Assembly (NCBI RefSeq): GCF_007991515.1
Contig: NZ_BJYM01000022.1
Span: 1 to 64,000, forward strand
DNA length: 64,000 nucleotides
Origin: Oceanobacillus sojae
GTDB lineage: Bacteria; Bacillota; Bacilli; Bacillales; Amphibacillaceae
Direction of reading: 5' to 3'
The position numbers were made by a program, and so were the translations under genes. The stretch's first letter is position 1. The number at the start of each line of letters is the position of its first letter. Below are positions 35,077-44,533 of the stretch, one piece after another. The notes beneath the pieces are model-generated. The model searched no databases. It saw nothing but the letters and a program-made list of their open reading frames with translations, and was not told the origin of the DNA.

Positions 35077-36087
35077 TTACGAAGATGTCTCTTTATGCTG
35101 GCGTTTAAATAACGATTGGACTTTTGCTAAACGTCCTTCAATTAACGGCTGTGATACCGTTAGAATAGGTTTACTGGACAGTACAATCACAATCAATGCA
35201 GATAAACCTGCAATCCCAACAACATCAAACCAGTGATTTACAGTTAATAAATCAAATTGACGTAAGAACTGGACAATGAAACCATGAAGTAAATAGACAT
35301 ATAACGTTCTTGTACCGAGTTTTGTTACCCAGCCCAGGTTTCTTTTAGGAACCCAAGCCAATATACTGATTGTCATCACTGCTGCAATCGCATAAACAAA
35401 TAATCGGAGTATACCGCCATAACTGTCTGCACCTAAATTACTGTAAGATTGTGATGCAAGCAGCCAGCCGGTGTCTATTGCCGGAAGTGTATAGACTATT
35501 ACAAACAGGACTGCCATTACGGCAACAGATGCTACCTTCACTTGCCGTTTTTTCACCATCATCATCTGATCTACTGTCAGCCAGTAGCCAATTAAAAAGA
35601 ATGGGAAAAACACAAATGTTCTTGATAAGCTGAATGAATGGCCAATTTCTCCAAAATAGCCGACAATAACTCCTATGAATATAGATAGAGCAATACTCCA
35701 CCCTGCCGGAATTTTTTTGAACAGCACAAGCAGGATATGCCAGCTGAACAGACTGAACAGAAACCACAGCGACCATTGAGGGTAGAAAACCCCTGTCTGC
35801 CAATCTGCTTTTCCTATTAAGAAATAATAAATTGTATATAACGTCTGAAAGATTAAATATGGAATAATTAACTTCTTCATTAAATTCCATATATATTTTT
35901 TGTTTCCTGACCCTTTCGCAAAGAACCCGGCCAATAAAATAAATGCCGGCATATGGAAAGTGTATATCCATATATAAATTGCTTCCGTCGACTTCGAATC
36001 CCCAACAAAGGGTTGAATCATATGACCAAAAACAACAAGGAAAATTAAAATCACTTTCGCATTATCAAAAAATGCATTTCGCTCCAT
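35077..36087 (-). CDS. Membrane acyltransferase 3, fucose 4-O-acetylase-like
   Basis: Integral membrane O-acyltransferase of 336 residues with about ten helices. The catalytic His is expected in VVFGHMIQPF near residue 22, and the N-terminal FFDNAKVILIFLVV matches the YkrP/fucose-4-O-acetylase branch of acyltransferase family 3. The acceptor is probably a cell-surface sugar or polymer; neighbours do not help. GAGGGATGA lies before the ATG. The C-terminal tail after the last helix is basic and cytoplasmic. Confidence 0.85.
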   Translation of the reverse strand: MERNAFFDNAKVILIFLVVFGHMIQPFVGDSKSTEAIYIWIYTFHMPAFILLAGFFAKGSGNKKYIWNLMKKLIIPYLIFQTLYTIYYFLIGKADWQTGVFYPQWSLWFLFSLFSWHILLVLFKKIPAGWSIALSIFIGVIVGYFGEIGHSFSLSRTFVFFPFFLIGYWLTVDQMMMVKKRQVKVASVAVMAVLFVIVYTLPAIDTGWLLASQSYSNLGADSYGGILRLFVYAIAAVMTISILAWVPKRNLGWVTKLGTRTLYVYLLHGFIVQFLRQFDLLTVNHWFDVVGIAGLSALIVIVLSSKPILTVSQPLIEGRLAKVQSLFKRQHKETSS

Positions 36088-36337
36088 AACTCATCCCTCT
36101 ATTTCGTACACATTTAAAGTTGCATATTCTACTTTACCCCACTTGTACTAAAAAAATCTCCTAAAAAACAGAATTTTTATCGTTTTGTAATGGTTTTGTT
36201 AGGGACTCGAAAAAATGTAATACAATTTAATCGACTTGTTAAATATCTATATCGAGGCAATACTTTTGGCATCAATAAAGCCATGTGAAACCAATTCGAT
36301 CTTTGGATTTCCTTGTTCTTATGACTGTCGTTCAACA

Positions 36338-36787
36338 TTATTCTCCTATTCGAACAACTGGTTCCAATCCTAATTCAACATTCCCTCTAATAGCTTTCGA
36401 AATCATACATGTCTTTTCCGCTTTCTCAACAAGTTTTTCAGTTAAGCGGATTTGTTTATCTGGTGTCCCCTGTTTCAATGTCACATGAGGCCGGTGGATG
36501 ATTTTTTCGTATGTGAAAATACCATCTGTTACATCTACAATTCCTTCTGAAGTCATACTCATCCCGGCAATTGGAAGCTCTGCCCGTTCAAACATGGCTC
36601 CCAGAGAAATGATATAGCATGTTGCAGCCGCTCCAAGCAGCATTTCATCTGGATTTGTACCAATTCCAGGTCCGTCCATTTCTGGAGGGATGGATATTTT
36701 GGTTTGAAGATTCCCTGCGCTTATATAACCCTCACTGTTGCGTCCACCGGGCCATTCTGCTTTCAAATGAAAATGGTGCAATGTCAT
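36338..36787 (-). CDS. OsmC/Ohr-family peroxide-detoxifying protein
   Basis: 149-residue cytoplasmic thiol protein that likely reduces organic hydroperoxides. Both reactive cysteines are present: Cys57 in LGAAATCYIISLG and Cys127 in AEKTCMISKAIRG. An Arg is available in the N-terminal half (GGRNSEG). The protein is more like the YhfA/OsmC subgroup than true Ohr. GAGGAG precedes the ATG. Single gene. Confidence 0.87.
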   Translation of the reverse strand: MTLHHFHLKAEWPGGRNSEGYISAGNLQTKISIPPEMDGPGIGTNPDEMLLGAAATCYIISLGAMFERAELPIAGMSMTSEGIVDVTDGIFTYEKIIHRPHVTLKQGTPDKQIRLTEKLVEKAEKTCMISKAIRGNVELGLEPVVRIGE

Positions 36788-36876
36788 TATAATCTCTCCT
36801 CACTTTATTCCTCTTTCTCATTATTATGGCGTATAACAATTTTTTTTACAAAAAATACAAGTTTCAAATTTCAAAT

Positions 36877-36915
36877 GAAAAACCGCACTGACCATTTTAC
36901 AGGTCAGCACGGCTC
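36877..36915 (-). terminator. terC terminator
   Basis: On the minus strand GCCGTGCTGACC pairs with GGTCAGTGCGG (loop 8 bases) followed by T5, about 115 bases after the terC stop. Confidence 0.75.
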
Positions 36916-37029
36916 TTTAAACAAACAACATAAGCATTTGTAATTCCCAAAACTGTTTACAGAAGGAATGCCCTAATTTGTTTCGGAAAGCAATCATTAC
37001 ATTCCTGATTAATACGTCAGGAGTTAATC

Positions 37030-37842
37030 TTAACTTGATTGTTCTTTATTTCTCTTCAATTTCGGACTAGATGCAAACCACCCGGCAACTGCAATTCCTA
37101 CAAGAACGATATAGAAGGAAGCCTTCCATATTGTTGAATGCGGGAAGTGCTCTGGAAGGACTGCTAAATCCGGATTTGCTAATACGATAACAGCTAATTT
37201 CACTCCGACCCAGCCTACAATAAGAAATGCGGCTATTTCTAATGTCGGGCGTTTATGCAGGAGTCCTACAAATATATTGGCAGCGAACCGCATAATAATT
37301 AAACCAATCATACCACCGGCAAATACCACAGCAAACTGACCTGTATCTAAACTCCCGATATGGCCAAAACCTGTTGGCGGCAAAGCTACTGCTAAGGCAA
37401 CAGCTGCTAAAATGGAATCTACAGCAAAGGCTAAATCTGCGAATTCCACTTTCAAAACAGTCATCCAGAATTCCTTTTTAGATACCTGCCCGGTCTCTGG
37501 ATCTACAGCATCAGCTTTATCCTTCTCCGGCGTCTCCGATTTGTCCGGTTCCTTCTTCTTAAACCTGTCATATAAGTTCTTTCCTGATATAAATAAAAGA
37601 TACGCGGCTCCTAATGCCTGTACGAGCCAGAAATCGACCAGGAATGAAATAACAAATAAGGATGCAAAACGCATTATAAATGCTCCTGCTAGTCCATAAA
37701 ATAATGCTTTCTTCCTCTGTTCTTCCGGCAGATGTCTTACCATGATTGCTAATACAAGTGCATTATCTGCTGCTAATAAGCCTTCTAACGCAACTAGCAC
37801 CAGCAATACCCATAAATACTCGAGCAGTAATTCTGTTCCCAT
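37030..37842 (-). CDS. TerC-family metal-efflux membrane protein, YkoY-like
   Basis: Membrane protein of 270 residues with seven or eight helices that probably exports manganese or helps metallate secreted proteins. TerC motifs are EGLLAADNALVLA in helix 1 and the acidic EFADLAFAVDSILAA in a central helix, with a charged cytoplasmic loop of about 45 residues between. AAAGGAG lies before the ATG. The leader contains a yybP-ykoY type riboswitch and terminator, which links it directly to Mn(II) control, as for B. subtilis ykoY. Confidence 0.92.
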   Translation of the reverse strand: MGTELLLEYLWVLLVLVALEGLLAADNALVLAIMVRHLPEEQRKKALFYGLAGAFIMRFASLFVISFLVDFWLVQALGAAYLLFISGKNLYDRFKKKEPDKSETPEKDKADAVDPETGQVSKKEFWMTVLKVEFADLAFAVDSILAAVALAVALPPTGFGHIGSLDTGQFAVVFAGGMIGLIIMRFAANIFVGLLHKRPTLEIAAFLIVGWVGVKLAVIVLANPDLAVLPEHFPHSTIWKASFYIVLVGIAVAGWFASSPKLKRNKEQSS

Positions 37843-37885
37843 GATGTATTCTCCTTTTCTACATGTATTTTGCAGAAAAGGTCAT

Positions 37886-38012
37886 AAAAATAGACCTTTA
37901 CCTGCAATCGGTAAAGGTCTCGCTAACAACTTTTCTGGTTGCCACATAAAGCCGGGGATAATTATCCCGTAATGACGACTTTACGTGTACAGCTACTCCC
38001 CTTTAGGAATAA
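37886..38012 (-). ncRNA. yybP-ykoY manganese riboswitch with terminator
   Basis: On the minus strand the leader contains the signature AAAGGGGAGTAGC at its left end (38008-37994 region) and TAGCGAGACCTTTACC further on. These are the two conserved loops of the Mn(II) riboswitch. The second is the left arm of a terminator stem (AGACCTTTACC with GGTAAAGGTCT, plus-strand 37892-37920) followed by a T-run. Mn binding should favour the antiterminated form and turn on terC. The central variable arm is GGGATAATTATCCC. Confidence 0.85.
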
Positions 38013-38292
38013 ATGTTCACTAATAATTTTATGATGACGTTTGATGACTTCTGCAAATTTTTGCATGTCCTTTTCGCCATTTATTAAGTATACCTTATTA
38101 AAACCTTTTTTATGACCTTTGTCAATATCTTTTACAATCACTTCATATTTATTACTTGAAAATATATGTAAAAGCTACATCAACCGGCTTTTAGAGGTCT
38201 TCTGAAATCTCCTGCAGATGTTTATGGCTTTCTTAATTCGGTTAATGTAAAATAAAGTATAGCATAACATAGAAAGAAAGTAGTGTGATTCA
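38013..38292. other. Divergent gap between the riboswitch and AI-2E gene
   Basis: 280 bases, AT-rich, presumably with promoters for both sides. I cannot name hexamers with confidence, and I see no small gene. Confidence 0.3.
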
Positions 38293-39387
38293 ATGACGCA
38301 GAAACGCTGGTTTCAATTTTTTATCTTTTTCATCTGTTTATTTACATTAATTTTTCTAATCTCCATAACTCATTTTATCTTTACACCTGTTTTGCAGTTA
38401 GTTGGCGCTGTAGCTCTTCCAATTATCGGTGCAGGTATTCTTTATTATTTAACCAGACCGCTGATGAATCTGCTCGTCAAATATAAAGTACCGCGAATAT
38501 TATCCATTATTATTGTATTCCTGGTTATCATCGGGGCAATTACGCTGTTTATCGTATTTATCTGGCCGATCGCCCGTGATCAGTTTGACCGTTTAATGGA
38601 CAGTATTCCCGGAATGGTTCAGATGGTGGAAGGATGGATTAATTATTGGCAGGATAATATTGCTTTAGTTCCTGATCAGGTAATTGATGCCATTAATAAT
38701 TTCGCCAATGATATTCCTGGACATATTGAGAGTGTATTGAATAATGTTTTTGGATTTCTGGGAAGCTTTATCGGTCAGCTGGTTAGCATAATTGCCGGAA
38801 TTGTCCTTGTTCCATTCTTCCTCTTCTTTATGTTAAAGGATGGAGAAAAGCTTGTTCCTTTCATTCTGCAATTTTTCAGCAAGAAAAAAGCAGAGAACCT
38901 GCATGATTTATTAAAAAAAATTGATAATGTGTTGTCTGCCTTTATCCAGGGACAGCTTTTAGTCAGTTTTGCAGTAGGTGTCTTATTGCTGATTGGTTAC
39001 TTGATTATCGGTTTAGAGTATGCTGTTGTACTCGCATTATTCGGTATGATGATGAACGTAATCCCGTTCCTGGGACCTTATATTGCAGTTGCTCCTGCCT
39101 TATTGGTCGGAGGCTTTCAAGACCCGATTAACTTATTCTGGATAGCTATTATTATGTTTGTTGCCCAGCAAATTGAAAGTACATTTATTTCGCCAAATGT
39201 AATGGGACAGGTGCTTAATCTGCATCCGTTGACCGTTATTACAGTCATTCTTGCAGCCGGAAGTATTGCCGGATTCCTGGGAATTTTATTCGCTATTCCT
39301 GTATATGCAGTAATCCGTACCATTGTCATTCACTTTTATCAAACCTTTGTGAATTCCAGAAAGAATAAAGACGATGCATTAATTTAG
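38293..39387 (+). CDS. AI-2E family transporter (UPF0118)
   Basis: 364-residue membrane protein with eight predicted helices and the central amphipathic domain seen in the family (FDRLMDSIPGMVQMVEGWI). The conserved GMMMNVIPFLGPYIAVAPAL precedes a re-entrant part. The family includes autoinducer-2 exporters and Na(Li)/H antiporters; specificity cannot be told. The ribosome-binding site is weak (GAAAGAAAG). A small gene follows after 16 bases, so the two form an operon. Confidence 0.87.
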   Translation: MTQKRWFQFFIFFICLFTLIFLISITHFIFTPVLQLVGAVALPIIGAGILYYLTRPLMNLLVKYKVPRILSIIIVFLVIIGAITLFIVFIWPIARDQFDRLMDSIPGMVQMVEGWINYWQDNIALVPDQVIDAINNFANDIPGHIESVLNNVFGFLGSFIGQLVSIIAGIVLVPFFLFFMLKDGEKLVPFILQFFSKKKAENLHDLLKKIDNVLSAFIQGQLLVSFAVGVLLLIGYLIIGLEYAVVLALFGMMMNVIPFLGPYIAVAPALLVGGFQDPINLFWIAIIMFVAQQIESTFISPNVMGQVLNLHPLTVITVILAAGSIAGFLGILFAIPVYAVIRTIVIHFYQTFVNSRKNKDDALI

Positions 39388-39403
39388 GATAGGAGGGGTT
39401 TTC

Positions 39404-39586
39404 TTGACAACAAAAGCCAAGCTGGAACAACAGCTAGATGAATTAAAATCGGATTATGTCCGTATTCAAGGGGATTTAGATAAGCTCGAGTTTGTTAAAG
39501 GACGTGTCTCCTCTGCCGAAGAGCAATTAATACGTATAGAGGGAGAAATTGCGGCGGTGAGAAAAGAACTGGAGCGATTTAACTGA
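39404..39586 (+). CDS. SE1561 family small coiled-coil protein
   Basis: 60-residue soluble protein, almost entirely a coiled coil (AKLEQQLDELKSDYVRIQGD, then EEQLIRIEGEIAAVRKELE). It matches the short SE1561 family of Bacillales, function unknown. It starts at TTG with AGGAGGGG 5 to 7 bases ahead. It is cotranscribed with the AI-2E transporter gene and closed by a strong terminator. Confidence 0.75.
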   Translation: MTTKAKLEQQLDELKSDYVRIQGDLDKLEFVKGRVSSAEEQLIRIEGEIAAVRKELERFN

Positions 39587-39633
39587 TAATAAAAGAAGCT
39601 GACTCATTCATGACGAGTCAGCTTCTTTTATTA
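39587..39633. terminator. Bidirectional terminator
   Basis: ATAATAAAAGAAGCTGACTC and its complement around a 9-base loop; works for the SE1561 gene and the convergent antiporter gene. Confidence 0.88.
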
Positions 39634-39641
39634 TCTTCATC

Positions 39642-41468
39642 TTAGCTTTGAGCGGGTTGTCTCTCTGATTCTTTTCCTTTGGTTAAGCTGACAATCTTAT
39701 CTCCGGTTGCAGGTAAGGTACGCATTTCTTCAGAGAAAAATTTCAACTGTCCGGAAGGCTTAATTAAGAACAGATAGACTGTCTCCGGATCCTTCGTCTG
39801 TTTATAATTTTCAAACGTGAATTTATCAGTAAGTGTTGTTTGCCGGACAGTGAATCCATTCTCCACCTTGTCAATTAAATCGTCCAGGGAGAATTTCTTA
39901 TCAAATAAAATACGGCCGCCAACCTGTGATACAACACCTGTAGAATATCCATTATCCTTAAAAGCTGTGTATGGACTGACTTTAAACACATTTGTTCTTC
40001 CATATTCAGGAAGAAATGTTGTGCAGAGAAGCGAATTATATGATTTATCATGGGTTAACGTTAATAAATATTCATATGGAATCGTATCCAGGTGATGCTC
40101 CGTCTGCTCAGACAGCATACTTCCATGATAGCTTTCCAAGCCTTCTTTTCTTGCCAAGGAAAGGTTTTCCCATGATGAATCGACAAGAATAGAAGGATAA
40201 TTTGCCTCTTTTAATGATTTAGCTAATTGAACAGTAAATGGATTACTGCCGACAATTAACGCTCCTGGATTGCCCTTATTAGACAGATTCAGCTTTTTAG
40301 AAAGCCAGCCGATAGAAAAACCATGCGCTATTACAGTGAAAATAACAAGAGCAAAGGTCAATGCTGTCAGGATAGAAGCATCTTCATAACCGGCATCTGT
40401 TAATACACCAGCAAAGTAACCAGAAACTGTTAATGCCACAATTCCGCGCGGTGCAATCCAGCCAATCAACACTTTTTCATTTAAGCTGAGACCTGTTCCA
40501 ATCGTCGACAGGAAAATAGACAGCGGACGGACTGCAAACATCATCAATAATACATAGCCGATAATGTGCGGATTAAAAATCTGTATAATTGTTGCCACAT
40601 CAAGAGATGCTGTCAGCATAACAAAAATAGTTGAAATCAAAAGTACAGAAATATTCTCCTTGAAATGACGCATATCTGATACAGAACGAATTCCCATGTT
40701 TGCTAAGGTAATCCCCATCGCTGTCACAGATAAGAGCCCTGTTTCATGCATAATAACATCTGCTATTGTAAAACAGAACAGGACAACAACGACAACAGTC
40801 GGCGATTTTAGGAATTCAGGTACATGTCCCATCTCGAACATCCAGCCGAGTCCCCGTCCCAATATCCAGCCAAGGAAGATAGCAAAAAGAGAGCCTGCAA
40901 AGAAAAAAATAATCTGGCTTGCTTCCGGGTTAGATGCTGTCATAAAAGTAATAATTTCAAAAGCAAAAACAGCAAGCAAGGCTCCGATCGGATCAACAAT
41001 AATTCCTTCCCATTTCAAAATCTTCGCAGGACGCGCTTTTAGCTTTGCCTGGCGTAAAAGCGGCATAATTACTGTTGGCCCTGTCACTACAAATAAACCG
41101 CCAATAACAAAGGCAACTGCCCAGGATAGACCGGCAATATAATGAGCTGTTAATGACCCTAAAATCCAGGCAATGAATGCACCTACTGTAGATATCCGAA
41201 AAATAGGCCTTCCTACTCCACGCAGCTCTTGAAAGCTTAAATTTAAGCTTCCTTCAAATAATATAATTGCTACAGCTACAGAGATCAGCGGACTATACAG
41301 GTCTCCAAAATCCTGTTCCGGGTTAATAAATCCAAAAACAGGTCCAATCATCAGTCCTGTAGCCGCCATTACAACAATAGCCGGCATACGAAAACGCCAT
41401 GCAACCCATTGGGAAGCAACGCCTAATATACAAATTAACATTAGTTCAAATAGCAAAGAAGGAACCAT
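39642..41468 (-). CDS. CPA1-type Na+(K+)/H+ antiporter with regulatory domain
   Basis: 608 residues. The first 390 form the antiporter core of 12 to 13 helices (GLMIGPVFGF, ILFEGSLNLSF, and the ion-site stretch GGLFVVTGPTVIMPLL). The rest is a cytoplasmic region beginning with a TrkA-N-like fold (GNPGALIVGSNPFTVQLAKS) and ending with a possible TrkA-C-like strand region. Its likely job is pH and sodium homeostasis, sensible for a halotolerant or alkaliphilic host. GGAGGGG lies before the ATG. Single gene. Confidence 0.88.
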   Translation of the reverse strand: MVPSLLFELMLICILGVASQWVAWRFRMPAIVVMAATGLMIGPVFGFINPEQDFGDLYSPLISVAVAIILFEGSLNLSFQELRGVGRPIFRISTVGAFIAWILGSLTAHYIAGLSWAVAFVIGGLFVVTGPTVIMPLLRQAKLKARPAKILKWEGIIVDPIGALLAVFAFEIITFMTASNPEASQIIFFFAGSLFAIFLGWILGRGLGWMFEMGHVPEFLKSPTVVVVVLFCFTIADVIMHETGLLSVTAMGITLANMGIRSVSDMRHFKENISVLLISTIFVMLTASLDVATIIQIFNPHIIGYVLLMMFAVRPLSIFLSTIGTGLSLNEKVLIGWIAPRGIVALTVSGYFAGVLTDAGYEDASILTALTFALVIFTVIAHGFSIGWLSKKLNLSNKGNPGALIVGSNPFTVQLAKSLKEANYPSILVDSSWENLSLARKEGLESYHGSMLSEQTEHHLDTIPYEYLLTLTHDKSYNSLLCTTFLPEYGRTNVFKVSPYTAFKDNGYSTGVVSQVGGRILFDKKFSLDDLIDKVENGFTVRQTTLTDKFTFENYKQTKDPETVYLFLIKPSGQLKFFSEEMRTLPATGDKIVSLTKGKESERQPAQS

Positions 41469-41499
41469 ACATTCCCCTCCTTTTCAAAAAAGTATAGCG

Positions 41500-42280
41500 T
41501 ATTTCTCACGCTGTAACAGGCTTCATGAATTTTTGGGTTTAGTCACTGCCCCAAGTCCTTCAATGAAAGAATAAGAAAAACCAAGAAAATCACTTAGTCT
41601 TTAAAATACTGGTGTTCTTGCCAAGGAAATGTCCGCTGCGACGGTTTTCGATGGGACGAGTAACCGCAGTCCCAGTCCCAGTCCCAGAAGAAATACACGA
41701 AGACTCCTGTGGGAATGTGCAGAACAGAATAGGAAGTTCGGTTAAGTTCGCGACGTCGTGGGGACTAAGATTACTCACCCCATGAAAACTGTTGGAGCGG
41801 CTATCCTCAACATTTTATACTTTCTTACTCTTGAACAAAGAAATCTCACGTAAGGAAGTTTTATTTTATAGATGAAATAAGAAAAAGTAAATTCATATGA
41901 AGTTATATGCAGAAAAATTTACATTCCCCTTAGCAATCGTTGTGTTTTGACAGTGTTTTCAACTGTTATTTACGATTTTTCAATACTTTACTTTCCAATT
42001 AAAACGTTCTAGGATAGAAGATAGAAAATTATTAAATGAAATATTTATTCCTCTCTTATTTTTTTATATGCAACTAATAAGAAAGGTTAAATAACAATGT
42101 CTAAATCATAAATGATGTATTCTTATTTTATAAAATGAAAAATGTATTTAATCATTCAAATTATATGGGACAGTTAATCATTCATATTACATAACCCTGA
42201 AATGAAATTTCCGCTATTCTTCTGCGCATTACATTTTTTAATGGGGAGAGTAATCTCAATCCCAATTCAACCTCTAAAAG
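41500..42280. other. Long gap before recQ
   Basis: About 780 bases. A degenerate intergenic repeat occupies roughly 41590-41815, including tandem CAGTCC units. The rest (41820-42280) is very AT-rich with no frame or hairpin I can support. The recQ ribosome-binding site GGGAG is at its right end. Confidence 0.45.
41590..41815. repeat. Degenerate intergenic repeat with CAGTCC tandem units
   Basis: This GC-richer block holds CGAGTAACCGCAGTCC followed by further CAGTCC units (three in a row), then GACTCCTGTGGGAA. The words are of the kind found in repeats between Bacillaceae genes, and part of the block (GAGTAAYCGCAGT) recurs in opposite orientation near 50080. The 62-codon minus-strand frame here is a by-product. 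Confidence 0.45.
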
Positions 42281-42292
42281 GGAGATTTATCT

Positions 42293-44446
42293 ATGGAAAA
42301 GCATCTAAATATTTTACAGAATTACTTCGGCTATACCAGTTTCCGTCCTGGACAGGCTGAGGTTATTAACAATATCGATCAAGGTAAAAATACCCTTGCA
42401 GTAATGCCAACCGGCGGCGGAAAATCACTCTGTTACCAAGTACCTGGACTCGCTATGAATGGTACAGCAATTATTATTTCACCGCTTATTTCATTGATGA
42501 AGGACCAAGTAGATGGTTTGCATGCACTTGGCGTCGCAGCTACTTATATTAACAGCTCTATTTCTTCAGCTGAACAGCGCCAGCGCTTAATTGCGATGCA
42601 GCAAAATCGTTATCAATTTGTTTATGTTGCTCCCGAACGGTTTGAATCTGGTTCTTTTATTCATGCACTGCAGCAAACCAATCTTTCATTAATTGCTTTT
42701 GATGAGGCACATTGTATTTCCCAATGGGGGCATGATTTTCGTCCAAGCTACCGCTCTATCGTCCCTATTCTTCAGCAGATTGGCGGCAATCCAATTATTA
42801 TGGGGCTCACTGCAACAGCAACACCTGAAGTTATTGAAGATATTCAGTCTCTTTTACACATAGCCCCTGCAAATACAGTGCACACTGGTTTTGAGAGAAA
42901 GAACCTCTCCTTTTTTATCGAAAAAGGAGTAAACAAAATAGACTACATTCTTTCCTACTTAAAAAAGCATCAGGGAGAAGTAGGAATTATCTATGCAGCT
43001 ACGAGAAAGCAGGTTGAATATGTCTATGATGTCCTAAACGAGAAAGGCTATGCCGTTTCCAAATATCATGGCGGGTTATCCGAACAGGAAAGACAGGATG
43101 CACAAACAGCTTTTATTTTTGATCAGACAGAATTAATGGTTGCCACCACTGCATTCGGAATGGGAATCGATAAGTCAAATGTTCGTTTTATTATCCATTA
43201 TGCTATCCCGATGAACATGGAATCCTACTATCAGGAAGCAGGAAGAGCCGGACGGGACGGCGAGCCAAGTAATTGTGTTTTATTATTCTCCCCTCAGGAT
43301 ATTCATACGCAAAAGTTCTTAATTGAAAAATCAGAGATGGAAGAAGAAGGCATGCAGCGTGAATATCAAAAATTGAATAAAATGGTTAATTATTGCCGTA
43401 CACAGAGCTGCTTAAACAGCTATATCCTCAACTATTTCCAGTTGGGCTCTGCCACTGCATCCTGCGGGCGCTGCAGCAATTGTTTACAGCAAGGGGAATT
43501 AGAGGACATTACGGAGGAGGCACAAATGATTTTATCCTGTGTCAAACGTATGCGCGAACGTTTTGGTGTTGGTTTGACAGCCAAAGTCTTAAAAGGCTCG
43601 AAGGATAAGAAATTGATTCAATTTGGTTTAACAAAATTAACTACTTATGGCATCCTATCGAAATATACGGAGAAGGAAATTACAGAAAGAATTCACTTCT
43701 TACTTGCTGAAGAATGTTTAGCAGCAGAGGAAGGACAGTTTCCTATCTTAAAATTAAATCAAAAATCAATGGATATCCTTACCGGTAAAGAAAATGTCAC
43801 GATGTTCATTCAAGATGTTCCAACTGTTGAAAAAGCAGATTATAATACAGATCTATTTGAAGCACTGCGTCAGCTTAGAAGGTCAATGTCGCAAGAGCTG
43901 GAGCTGCCTCCTTATGTTTTATTTTCAGATATGACGTTAAAGGAAATGGCCCGGTATCTTCCGGAAGATAAGGATGAATTCTTACGATTAAAAGGTGTCG
44001 GTCAAAAGAAATATGAATTATACGGAGAAGCTTTTCTGGAAGCTATTGCAGATTGGAAAGAAGAAAATCCCGATTACAAGGCTCCGACAGCCATTCATTA
44101 TCAAAAAGCAGGGAAAGCAAAAGAGTTGGATGACCGGCCTTCTTATCAAATATCCTATGAACTGTTGCAGAAAGGAAAAACAATTCGGGAAATTGCAGCT
44201 ATCCGTGATTTGAAGGAACAAACAATAGAAGCCCATATTTTTCAAGCTTCTCAAAAAGGCTTTAACCTCAATTGGAGCCTATTCTTTAACAATAAGGAAG
44301 AGGAAGAGGTTTTATCCACGCATGAGGATATAGATGCTGCTGGATTAAAAGACTTAAAAGAAGCTTTGCCAGAGGAATACACCTACAGAAAAATTAAAGC
44401 TGTGCTTGTAAAAAATGATAAATTCGTGGTAAGAGAAGGATCTTAA
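42293..44446 (+). CDS. recQ: RecQ-family DNA helicase
   Basis: ATP-dependent 3-prime to 5-prime DNA helicase for recombination and fork repair. 717 residues: helicase core with FRPGQAEVI, Walker A MPTGGGKS, DEAH box FDEAHCISQWGHDFRPSY, and motif VI QEAGRAGRDG. The RQC zinc cysteines lie in YCRTQSCLNSY and SCGRCSNC near 370-400, the HRDC domain is at about 515-590, and a helix-turn-helix of the RecQ C-terminal type follows (LLQKGKTIREIAAIRDLKEQ). This is the longer RecQ form like B. subtilis RecQ rather than RecS. AAAAGGGAG precedes the ATG. Confidence 0.94.
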   Translation: MEKHLNILQNYFGYTSFRPGQAEVINNIDQGKNTLAVMPTGGGKSLCYQVPGLAMNGTAIIISPLISLMKDQVDGLHALGVAATYINSSISSAEQRQRLIAMQQNRYQFVYVAPERFESGSFIHALQQTNLSLIAFDEAHCISQWGHDFRPSYRSIVPILQQIGGNPIIMGLTATATPEVIEDIQSLLHIAPANTVHTGFERKNLSFFIEKGVNKIDYILSYLKKHQGEVGIIYAATRKQVEYVYDVLNEKGYAVSKYHGGLSEQERQDAQTAFIFDQTELMVATTAFGMGIDKSNVRFIIHYAIPMNMESYYQEAGRAGRDGEPSNCVLLFSPQDIHTQKFLIEKSEMEEEGMQREYQKLNKMVNYCRTQSCLNSYILNYFQLGSATASCGRCSNCLQQGELEDITEEAQMILSCVKRMRERFGVGLTAKVLKGSKDKKLIQFGLTKLTTYGILSKYTEKEITERIHFLLAEECLAAEEGQFPILKLNQKSMDILTGKENVTMFIQDVPTVEKADYNTDLFEALRQLRRSMSQELELPPYVLFSDMTLKEMARYLPEDKDEFLRLKGVGQKKYELYGEAFLEAIADWKEENPDYKAPTAIHYQKAGKAKELDDRPSYQISYELLQKGKTIREIAAIRDLKEQTIEAHIFQASQKGFNLNWSLFFNNKEEEEVLSTHEDIDAAGLKDLKEALPEEYTYRKIKAVLVKNDKFVVREGS

Positions 44447-44485
44447 CGGGCCTTAACTTTCAGGAGATACGCTTAGCTTATATAA

Positions 44486-44526
44486 CAAAACGGCAATAAG
44501 ACGAATCATCTTATTGCCGTTTTGTT
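44486..44526. terminator. Bidirectional terminator between recQ and ampS
   Basis: AAAACGGCAATAAGA / TCTTATTGCCGTTTT-type stem with a short loop, flanked by A and T runs. Confidence 0.88.
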
Positions 44527-44533
44527 TACTTTT

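Noticed and set aside
35438-35971. 177-codon minus-strand frame overlapping the acyltransferase gene
   Set aside because: Same strand, other frame of a clear ten-helix acyltransferase; a shadow.
40696-41142. 148-codon plus-strand frame opposite the antiporter gene
   Set aside because: Antisense shadow of a clearly real membrane-protein gene; no ribosome-binding site, no fold resemblance.
41590-41778. 62-codon minus-strand frame
   Set aside because: Falls inside a degenerate intergenic repeat with tandem CAGTCC units; low-complexity translation.
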